Below are positions 1 through 5,142 of a stretch of 6,533 nucleotides of DNA, in pieces; the first letter of the stretch is position 1; every line of letters begins with the position of its first letter. The stretch is from Acidobacteriota bacterium (GTDB lineage: Bacteria; Acidobacteriota; Aminicenantia; UBA2199). The notes below the pieces were generated by a model that had not been told where the DNA came from, searched no databases, and saw nothing but the letters and a program-made list of their open reading frames with translations. The stretch lies in the NCBI GenBank assembly GCA_021817755.1, contig JAKAGC010000235.1, positions 1-6,533 of the forward strand. The letters run 5' to 3'. The position numbers were made by a program, and so were the translations under genes.

Positions 1-1
1 G

Positions 2-385
2 ATATTGAAACGATTCCAGGAAAATAAGAATAATAATGTACTGGTGGTTTTTGGAGAGAAATCCGGTAGCGAGATTCAATGTGAAGAGCTTTCTGCCAAA
101 TTTTGTGTCCATTACCCACCGGAGGGTATTCCGGTGGGTGAAGAAATTATCCGTTTATTGGACCGTTTCCACAATTATAAAGACGTAATTTTGGTGACTT
201 CTGAAAAAGATTTAAAAACCATTGCAAAAAAGAAAGGGGCAAAAATTATTAATTCCATTGAGTTCTGCTTCGACCTCAAACGTATTTCACATTTCTTTGG
301 AGTAGAAGAAGAATCACAAAAGCGAATCGAAGCCGAACTCTCTGATGGAGAAGTAGAATTGTGGATGAAAATCTTTAACGGTTAA
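2..385 (+). CDS. YacP-type NYN-domain (PIN-like) nuclease, 3' part only
   Basis: C-terminal part of a NYN/YacP-like protein, a PIN-fold family thought to act as RNases. The frame is open to the left edge (codon ATA at 2-4, then TTG at 5-7), so the true start lies outside the window; TTG is not claimed as the start. The missing N-terminus should carry the first strand and the usual D-G-x-N motif. Visible family features are the strand LVVFGEK, the helix after PVGEEIIRLLDRF, the strand plus acidic turn ILVTSEKDL, the next strand GAKIINSIEF, and the typical acidic tail ending LSDGEVELWMKIF. In relatives the two acidic positions seen here are usually Asp (A-D and TSD); here both are Glu. The gene is followed after 53 bases by the DUF2520 gene on the same strand, so the two may be co-transcribed. 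Family call is fairly secure; RNase activity is inferred. Confidence 0.8.
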   Translation: MLKRFQENKNNNVLVVFGEKSGSEIQCEELSAKFCVHYPPEGIPVGEEIIRLLDRFHNYKDVILVTSEKDLKTIAKKKGAKIINSIEFCFDLKRISHFFGVEEESQKRIEAELSDGEVELWMKIFNG

Positions 386-392
386 TGTGGCG

Positions 393-405
393 AATCATCA
401 TGATT
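393..405. repeat. Short perfect inverted repeat upstream of DUF2520 gene
   Basis: AATCAT-C-ATGATT is a 6-bp perfect dyad around one base, lying in the 53-base gap between the NYN gene and the GTG start. It could be a small operator half-pair, but it is short and AT-rich and no promoter hexamers flank it, so chance is a real alternative. Confidence 0.25.
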
Positions 406-438
406 AGTAAAAGTATTTAAAGTGAAGAAGAGTCGAAT

Positions 439-1236
439 GTGAAATATTTTTCGGTTTTCGGTGCAGGTAATCTTGGATGTAATCTCATTAGTGCTCTTGA
501 GAAAAAAGGATATATTTTAAAATACATCTATAAAAAGACAAAAAGTAGTATCCCTCGATTACTAAATTCAGTGGAATTCGATATAAAGAAAATTATCGAT
601 GAATCTGATTTTATTATTATTTCCACCCAAGAATCGCATATCCTAGAAGTTGTAGAATTAATAGTGGCAAATGTGTCGGATTTAAAGGGAAAAATCGTAT
701 TTCATACATCGAATTCATTAACCTCAGATGAACTCCTTCCTATCAAAGAAAAAGGAGGGAGTACCGCTTCTTTTTCACCTCTCCAGACTTTTCCACTATG
801 TCCCCAAAAATCAATTTATGGAGAAGAATATACAAACCTCTTTCAGGGGATTTATTTTCTATTGGAAGGAGATAGGGAAGCTTTGACTCTTATAAATAAG
901 ATCGCGGCTGATCTTGACGCATACGGAGTTTCTGTTCAAAAAGAAGAAAAACCTTTTTATCATATTGCTGCAGTCTGTGCTTCAAATTTTTTTATATCGA
1001 TTTTAAAATTGTCGGAAAGCCAATTAAAAAAAGTGAATGGAAAATTTGAAGTACTGTTACCGCTAATCCACCAAACTTTAAAGAATGTCGAAACTAAAGG
1101 AGTTGACTCTTCTTTAACCGGTCCGGTTAAACGGAAAGAATCGGGAATTGTAAAAAAGCACCTTTCGTTATTAAAAGGAAAAGACCGGGAACTTTACCAG
1201 ATTCTCTCAGATTATCTAACACAGGGTTTGGAATAA
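439..1236 (+). CDS. Rossmann-like / DUF2520 domain protein (putative NAD(P)-dependent oxidoreductase)
   Basis: A 265-residue protein of the usual length for the Rossmann-like plus DUF2520 family, which resembles F420/NADP-dependent and ketopantoate-type reductases; the substrate is unknown. The dinucleotide-binding loop FGAGNLG is at residues 7-13. The central ISTQESHI strand-turn (61-68) and FHTSNSLTSDELL (88-100) follow. The family signature SPLQTFP is at 113-119, where relatives usually have His in place of Ser113. The all-helical DUF2520 half has YHIAAVCASNF (174-184) and SLTGPVKRKESGIVKKHL (225-242), matching the conserved xLTGPxxRxD-x(n)-HL block. The start is GTG, which gives the Rossmann strand directly after Met-Lys-Tyr; a purine-rich stretch GAAGAAGAG (424-432) is a weak ribosome binding site. 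The gene is convergent with birA. Family assignment is confident; cofactor use is inferred from the fold. Confidence 0.88.
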   Translation: MKYFSVFGAGNLGCNLISALEKKGYILKYIYKKTKSSIPRLLNSVEFDIKKIIDESDFIIISTQESHILEVVELIVANVSDLKGKIVFHTSNSLTSDELLPIKEKGGSTASFSPLQTFPLCPQKSIYGEEYTNLFQGIYFLLEGDREALTLINKIAADLDAYGVSVQKEEKPFYHIAAVCASNFFISILKLSESQLKKVNGKFEVLLPLIHQTLKNVETKGVDSSLTGPVKRKESGIVKKHLSLLKGKDRELYQILSDYLTQGLE

Positions 1237-1257
1237 ATTAAAACCTTATTGGTCTGA

Positions 1258-1281
1258 AGAAATGAGTATTATACTATTTCT
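1258..1281. terminator. AT-rich hairpin between convergent genes (weak terminator candidate)
   Basis: AGAAAT (1258-1263) pairs with ATTTCT (1276-1281). After a single bulged G, AGTA (1265-1268) pairs with TACT (1272-1275) around a three-base loop. It lies at the tail-to-tail junction of the DUF2520 gene (stop ends at 1236) and birA (stop at 1269-1271), where a bidirectional terminator is expected. The stem is AT-rich and no clean T-run follows immediately on either strand, so this is only a candidate. Confidence 0.25.
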
Positions 1282-2018
1282 CCTGAGTAATAAATGGTGG
1301 AATCACCGTTTTCCAATTCAATTACAGCTCCTCCGCTTCGGTGGATACCTTTGAATATTCCTTTCATCATTTCCTGGGTAGTGGATTGATGAAACGTGAT
1401 GGACTCAGATATCATAAATCTCACATAATGATTCGCAATGTCGATAATTTGATCACTATCGATCTTCATTTTTTCGATCCATTGAAATATTATTTCAGCG
1501 AGTGTAGGGTTGAATTCATCGGCACGATAATCACGTTCTCTCCCGGTTATCATCTTCAGAGAAATAGCTTTGTGTTCCAGGTGGGGGGGGAAATCCAAGG
1601 TTGTATGATTGAGATTAATACCGATACCTGCAATACAGAATATTTCGTTTTGAGAAAAAATATTCTCTATCAATATTCCTGCCAATTTTTTTCTATTGAA
1701 AAGAATATCATTGGGCCATTTCAACGTTCCCGTTATATCACATAGGGTATGTAACGTTTTAATGACTGAAATACCTACTGTTAAAGGGAGGAGATGAACA
1801 TTATCGGTCGAATTTAATCGAAACCCAAATGTTGAATAGAGTCCTTTTCCTCTTGAAGAGACCCATGTCCGTGTATCTCTTCCTCTTCCTGCTGTTTGTT
1901 GGTTACTGGTTACTAGAACCGGGGAAAATTCCTTTAAAATCTGATATTGAGATTTTAAGTAGGTGTTGGTGGATTCACAATTATCAAGCGTTATCACTTT
2001 TAAGAAGGATGGATACAT
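1269..2018 (-). CDS. birA: Biotin--[acetyl-CoA-carboxylase] ligase (BirA, no DNA-binding domain)
   Basis: Activates biotin with ATP to biotinyl-5'-AMP and transfers it to the lysine of biotin carboxyl carrier proteins; cytosolic. The 249 residues cover the BPL/LplA/LipB catalytic domain and a small C-terminal barrel. Motifs in order: ESTN (15-18), QTAGRGR (41-47, adenylate-binding loop), GKGLYSTF (58-64), KWPND (100-104), KLAGILIE (111-118, with the catalytic lysine equivalent), GIGINLN (131-137), and a C-terminal domain with the GIHRSGGAVIELENG strand pair (224-238). There is no N-terminal winged helix, so it is a monofunctional (group I) ligase, not a biotin repressor. Its ATG shares one base with the TAA of the preceding valS-like ORF (TAATG), indicating translational coupling. 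An eight-C run in the coding strand encodes residues around Phe143-His146. Identification is secure. Confidence 0.95.
   Translation of the reverse strand: MYPSFLKVITLDNCESTNTYLKSQYQILKEFSPVLVTSNQQTAGRGRDTRTWVSSRGKGLYSTFGFRLNSTDNVHLLPLTVGISVIKTLHTLCDITGTLKWPNDILFNRKKLAGILIENIFSQNEIFCIAGIGINLNHTTLDFPPHLEHKAISLKMITGRERDYRADEFNPTLAEIIFQWIEKMKIDSDQIIDIANHYVRFMISESITFHQSTTQEMMKGIFKGIHRSGGAVIELENGDSTIYYSGEIV
1583..1590. repeat. G8/C8 homopolymer inside birA
   Basis: Eight consecutive G on the + strand (C on the birA coding strand) in an otherwise AT-rich gene, spanning codons of the stretch F-P-P-H at residues 143-146. As sequenced it keeps the frame. Such runs are slippage-prone in replication and in sequencing. 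Confidence 0.9.
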
Positions 2019-2020
2019 TA
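2016..2020 (-). promoter_or_regulatory. TAATG stop-start overlap (translational coupling site)
   Basis: On the - strand the TAA of the valS-like ORF (2020-2018) and the ATG of birA (2018-2016) share one base. No separate strong ribosome binding site stands in front of the birA start, so ribosomes finishing the upstream frame probably reinitiate here. This ties birA expression to translation of the valS fragment. Confidence 0.65.
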
Positions 2021-3070
2021 TTGTAAATCCCTTATTGTCTCTTTTATTTTATTTTTTAGATCAATCGTTTTCCGCAATTTCTTTTTCATCATGATGAGCG
2101 TCGTTCGCAATGCGTTTTCTATAAATTCAGGATCTACTAATTGGTTTTCTATTTCCGAAATAGTAGCATCAATTTTTACTAACTCTCTTCCCAACCGTTC
2201 CAGTTCTGTAATTCTATCTTCTTCGGCCGCTATTGGAATGAGAATTTCCCAATTCAGACATGCTCCTTTGTAACCTTTGGGAAGATTTGAAAAATTCGAG
2301 ACTATTTCAGTTCGTTCACTTTTTACAATGAAATTAAAATATCTCAATTCCCGGAAGATTATAGCCGATTCTTTCATGGAGTCAGTTCTAAGGTAGATTA
2401 CTGATGTCGGATTGAGTTTTACTTTATTTATGGATTTCACCCTACGAGTTTCAGAAGCTAGCTTTTTTAGTATTTCTATATCTGTATACTCTCGATTAAA
2501 AGTCAATTTACTCTCAAATTCAGGTTGTTGGAGATACTCGGCAGGAATAGCGAATTCCTTATCCAGTGAGAGCATTCCACGAAGGATAGTTTCGGTAATT
2601 AAAGGCATGAACGGATGGAGTGTTTGAATTAGTCTCATCAATGTAAAATGGAGGGTTTTTTGGGTTCCCGGTTGCTGTACATCCAATTTAGCAAATTCAA
2701 GATACCAATCGCAGAATTCGCGTCGAAAAAAGCGGTATACGATATTTGAAGCTTCATGTAGGCGAGCATTTTCAATGTTCAGATTTATCTTTTCAATGAT
2801 AATATTAAGACTGTGTAGAATCCATTTATCCAAGGTCGAGAATTGTGAATAACCGATATCGATCGAAGATGCAATAGTTTCATCATTGGTATTTTTTTTT
2901 ACAAAACGATAGGCATTCCATATTTTATCAATAAAGGATTTTCCTCTTTTTAAAAGAAAGTAAGTATGAGATCTGTTTCTTTCTGGATTAGAAATTAGAG
3001 ATTGGGAAAAATGAAGAGCATCTTCTTCATATTGATCGGAGATACGGGAAGAATGGATTGTTTCAGTCAT
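2018..3070 (-). CDS. valS: Valyl-tRNA synthetase C-terminal fragment (anticodon-binding domain and coiled-coil arm, no catalytic core)
   Basis: 350 residues that align by motif with the last third of ValRS (normally about 850-950 residues). YEEDALHF (14-21) matches the Y-G-x-DALRF block just after KMSKS. DKIWNAYRFVKKN (48-60) matches the NK-[LI]-WNA-x-RFV helix. DKWILHSLN (81-89), RLHEASNIVYRFFRREFCDWYLEFAK (103-128) and LHPFMPLITETI (151-162) are the anticodon-binding helical bundle. A basic/heptad tail (about 285-350) with LVDPEFIENA (311-320) matches the tRNA-binding arm. HIGH, the editing domain and KMSKS are absent. An in-frame TAA lies two codons before the ATG (3076-3074), so the missing part is not joined upstream. 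The Trp usually found in ITEEIW is Leu here (ITETIL), and the GRD motif is lost, suggesting relaxed constraint. No Shine-Dalgarno is visible. The frame is unbroken over 1 kb. It may be a neofunctionalised fragment, a deletion remnant or an assembly collapse. It cannot aminoacylate alone. Confidence 0.85.
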   Translation of the reverse strand: MTETIHSSRISDQYEEDALHFSQSLISNPERNRSHTYFLLKRGKSFIDKIWNAYRFVKKNTNDETIASSIDIGYSQFSTLDKWILHSLNIIIEKINLNIENARLHEASNIVYRFFRREFCDWYLEFAKLDVQQPGTQKTLHFTLMRLIQTLHPFMPLITETILRGMLSLDKEFAIPAEYLQQPEFESKLTFNREYTDIEILKKLASETRRVKSINKVKLNPTSVIYLRTDSMKESAIIFRELRYFNFIVKSERTEIVSNFSNLPKGYKGACLNWEILIPIAAEEDRITELERLGRELVKIDATISEIENQLVDPEFIENALRTTLIMMKKKLRKTIDLKNKIKETIRDLQ

Positions 3071-3110
3071 CGGTTAGAGTATTGATACATTTATAGAGAT
3101 GTAAATTTCT

Positions 3111-3116
3111 ATTATA
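3111..3116 (-). promoter_or_regulatory. Possible -10 box ahead of the valS-like ORF
   Basis: A perfect TATAAT on the - strand lies 40 bases before the valS-like ATG, in the 85-base gap after the response-regulator stop. No recognisable -35 hexamer stands 16-18 bases upstream, so it could be a weak internal promoter or a chance match in AT-rich DNA. Confidence 0.25.
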
Positions 3117-3155
3117 AAATACTGCCATTCAATATCGCTGGTAGAAGAAGTATAT

Positions 3156-4931
3156 CTATTTTAAGGACTTTTCCACTTCCGATTTTAGAGAATCAATCTC
3201 TTGTTTTATTATTTTTTCAGCGAGAGGTGGAATTATTTCCCAGAGCATTTCTTTAATAGCATTTGTTAACCGATTTTCAATTTTTGAGAACATATTTTCA
3301 GTTAACACTATTCCTGATCCTTGTTTAGGTGCCTGTTCTGCGAATCTTGCCTGTTCCGGTGCTTCCATGGCAGGTTCTTCCATTACAGGTTCAGCGGAAT
3401 AGGGAGATTCCGTATAACTCATCTCATCGAATTGATCACCCGCTTCTTCTTCTCCCAAAGGAATTTCTCCCTTTACCTCAGGTGTCTCATAACCCCCAAT
3501 CAAATCATAAGCCTCAGGTTCAGCTTGCTCCTCTGTTTCTGATTCAAATCCGTAATGACTATCATCGGTTCTTTCTTCAGTCGCTATTGATTCTTCAGGA
3601 ATTTCTTCTTCATAGGAAGGAGAATAAGGTTTTTCCGGTAGAAAAGTTTCCATCGGTTCTTCCATAAAACCTGGTATCTCTTCTATAGGTTCATTTGTAA
3701 AATCTGTAGGTTCTTCTTCGATAATAGCCTGCGGTTTTAATTCCATCATGTCTGAGTTATCCGGTTCAGGTTCATATTTGATATCAGGAATCTCGTTATC
3801 CTGACCAAATAATTTATCATTTGCTTCATCATAAGAAATAGGTTTCTCAAATTGGGTATCAGGGACAGCAAAGAGGTCATCCACTGATTCTGTTTCCATT
3901 TCGGAGGGAATAACTGGCTCTTCAAGAATTTCAGGAGTGGAGGGTTGCATAGGCTCAAAAGACATATCTGGCTCTTCCATTTCGTCCTCAAGTGGTCTGG
4001 ATGCAACTCCAAGATTTTTTCCCGGAAATAATTCAGAACTATCTTCTCCCGGTAATTTATAGGTATCAGTATTTTCACGATCAAGATCGCTCAAATCATC
4101 ATTAAAATCCAGTTGCTGTTTCCTTGTTTCAATATCATTCTTAATATTTAGTGCTTCCATTGTTAAAGAACCGATTTGCAGTTCCTTTTCCTGCATTTCG
4201 ATATTCTTTTTAATATTGATTTCCTCATCAGTGAGGCCTCCCATAGAGTCATCAGGAGTACTGTAGATATCATCGGCGAAAGGATTTTCATCAACATCTT
4301 CTAACGAAGGAGAAAGAAGGTCCTTTTCCGGTTGGGCTCTAGTAATTTCTTCTGATGGAAGAATTTCATCATCAGGATACATAAGAGGTGTGCCACCGAA
4401 TTCAGGTTCCGGGATCGAATCAACTGAATCAACTTCCTCTTTTACATCCAGAAAACTGAGATTATTGTCCGGTTCAGGCAATTCATCTATTTCAGAAAAG
4501 TCTTCAGGCATAGATGTTGGAAGATCATCGGGCATCAGCGGAGGATTTTGAGCTGACATATCTTCAAGAAGTTTTTTAATATTGGCCACTAATTGGTTAG
4601 AATCGAAAGGTTTGGTAATAATATCAATAAAACGAATACCTTTTAATAGTCTTTCATCAATAGGTTCAAAACCTCCTTTTAGTAGAAAAACCTGGGTATG
4701 TTTTAAAGTTGGATTTTCCTGGATGAATTTGCATACTTCATATCCGCTGAATTCGGGCAATTTAATATCTACCAAAACGATTTCTGGTCGAAGTTCCAGG
4801 AGTTTTTCTCTTAAATTAATACTATTTTCAAAAGTAAACAATCGAATATCTTTTTCTTCCGAAAATGAAAGTTCTACAATTCTGCGGATAGTATAACTAT
4901 TATCGGCCAGAATGATTGTCTTCATGCTCAT
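3156..4931 (-). CDS. Response regulator with long acidic disordered linker and C-terminal amphipathic helix
   Basis: 591 residues. A receiver domain (about 3-125) has Asp10 in the acidic pocket (partner position Asn11), the phosphoacceptor Asp55 in VLVDIKLPEFSGYEV, and Lys107 in TKPF. The switch Thr/Ser position is replaced (FLLKGGFEP, Lys85); the following FEP-x-DE is typical of a receiver subfamily seen in Deltaproteobacteria and Acidobacteria. Residues about 130-540 are Glu/Pro/Asp-rich, low complexity and probably disordered, interrupted by a helical 23-residue tandem repeat (233-274). The C-terminus (about 544-591) is a conserved-looking helix with EMLWEIIPPLAEKIIKQEI, probably an oligomerisation or partner-binding segment. 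There is no DNA-binding or enzymatic output domain. Of two candidate starts, Met1 lies 4 bases and Met3 10 bases after a strong GGAGG; relatives tend to begin M-x-K-x-ILLADD, which fits Met3 slightly better. It heads the leftward valS-like/birA block. Likely a scaffold or motility/polarity-type regulator, but function is not known. Confidence 0.82.
   Translation of the reverse strand: MSMKTIILADNSYTIRRIVELSFSEEKDIRLFTFENSINLREKLLELRPEIVLVDIKLPEFSGYEVCKFIQENPTLKHTQVFLLKGGFEPIDERLLKGIRFIDIITKPFDSNQLVANIKKLLEDMSAQNPPLMPDDLPTSMPEDFSEIDELPEPDNNLSFLDVKEEVDSVDSIPEPEFGGTPLMYPDDEILPSEEITRAQPEKDLLSPSLEDVDENPFADDIYSTPDDSMGGLTDEEINIKKNIEMQEKELQIGSLTMEALNIKNDIETRKQQLDFNDDLSDLDRENTDTYKLPGEDSSELFPGKNLGVASRPLEDEMEEPDMSFEPMQPSTPEILEEPVIPSEMETESVDDLFAVPDTQFEKPISYDEANDKLFGQDNEIPDIKYEPEPDNSDMMELKPQAIIEEEPTDFTNEPIEEIPGFMEEPMETFLPEKPYSPSYEEEIPEESIATEERTDDSHYGFESETEEQAEPEAYDLIGGYETPEVKGEIPLGEEEAGDQFDEMSYTESPYSAEPVMEEPAMEAPEQARFAEQAPKQGSGIVLTENMFSKIENRLTNAIKEMLWEIIPPLAEKIIKQEIDSLKSEVEKSLK
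4107..4235 (-). repeat. Two-copy 23-residue tandem repeat in the response-regulator linker
   Basis: Residues 233-251 and 256-274 align with an offset of 23. The shared pattern is L-T-x-E-x-x-N-I-K-x-x-I-E-x(5)-L, with identical L, T, E, N, I, K, I, E and L. Similarity is visible in the DNA too, for example the TTAATATT block in both copies. It is the only strongly helical, charged-heptad-like part of the otherwise disordered linker. Confidence 0.75.
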
Positions 4932-4934
4932 ATT

Positions 4935-4943
4935 TCCTCCTTT
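4935..4943 (-). promoter_or_regulatory. Strong ribosome binding site of the response regulator
   Basis: On the - strand AAAGGAGGA precedes the start, an anti-16S match over GGAGG. It lies 4 bases from the first ATG (4931-4929) and 10 bases from a second ATG (4925-4923), so it does not settle which one is used. It is the only strong Shine-Dalgarno in the window. Confidence 0.8.
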
Positions 4944-4954
4944 CTTAACCTTAT

Positions 4955-4985
4955 ATTATTAACACTATTCGTATGTTAATGTCAA
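4955..4985 (-). promoter_or_regulatory. Sigma70-type promoter of the response-regulator block
   Basis: A perfect -35 TTGACA (4985-4980) is followed on the - strand by AATAAT (4960-4955, 5 of 6 to TATAAT) at 19 bases, or alternatively GTTAAT (4963-4958, 4 of 6) at 16 bases. Transcription would start roughly 20 bases before the GGAGG, giving a short leader. Confidence 0.6.
4958..4980. promoter_or_regulatory. Operator-like dyad between -35 and -10
   Basis: ATTAACA (4958-4964), 9 bases, then TGTTAAT (4974-4980): perfect 7-bp arms with half-site centres 16 bases apart, filling the space between the -35 and -10 boxes of the leftward promoter. A bound dimer here would block RNA polymerase. No known operator is matched exactly; it is not CIRCE or a LexA box. 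Confidence 0.4.
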
Positions 4986-5006
4986 GTAGAATAATTGGAA
5001 TTAATC

Positions 5007-5032
5007 AAAAAAAAATTTTTTTTATTTTTTTT
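5007..5032. promoter_or_regulatory. A/T tract (A9-T8-A-T8) between divergent promoters
   Basis: A run of nine A, eight T, one A and eight T lies between the two -35 boxes, 21 bases from the leftward one and 22 from the rightward one. Its position suits an UP element for either promoter, bent DNA, or a site for a nucleoid protein. Confidence 0.5.
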
Positions 5033-5054
5033 AAATCAAAAATGCGTTTTAGGG

Positions 5055-5083
5055 TTGACATTTACTCGCAAATCAGGTATTAA
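5055..5083 (+). promoter_or_regulatory. Sigma70-type promoter of the M23 peptidase gene
   Basis: A perfect -35 TTGACA (5055-5060) is followed by exactly 17 bases and a -10-like TATTAA (5078-5083, 4 of 6). Transcription would start near 5090, leaving about 50 bases of leader before the ATG at 5143. Confidence 0.6.
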
Positions 5084-5142
5084 TAGAACTTAAAAATATA
5101 ATGGGTAGGTTCGACAATTAAAGAGCAACGCAGAGCGCTATA

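Noticed and set aside
1341..1745. Open frame of 134 codons on the + strand opposite birA
   Set aside because: It is fully antisense to a confidently identified birA, has no recognisable domain and no ribosome site.
1829..2026. Hydrophobic 65-codon frame on the + strand resembling a small membrane protein
   Set aside because: It lies opposite the conserved N-terminal part of birA, including GRGR; the hydrophobicity reflects the reverse complement of that coding sequence.
3321..3667. Overlapping + strand frames opposite the regulator linker
   Set aside because: The Glu/Pro-rich low-complexity codons leave the opposite strand free of stops; the predicted peptides are compositionally odd and lack domains.
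3746..4084. 112-codon frame on the - strand inside the regulator gene
   Set aside because: An out-of-frame shadow of the same low-complexity linker; the main frame is continuous across it.
4582..4896. 104-codon frame on the + strand opposite the receiver domain
   Set aside because: It is antisense to conserved receiver motifs and has no independent support.
5101..5121. Six-codon ATG-to-TAA leader ORF before the M23 gene
   Set aside because: Too short, no regulatory codon pattern, and expected by chance in a 50-base leader.
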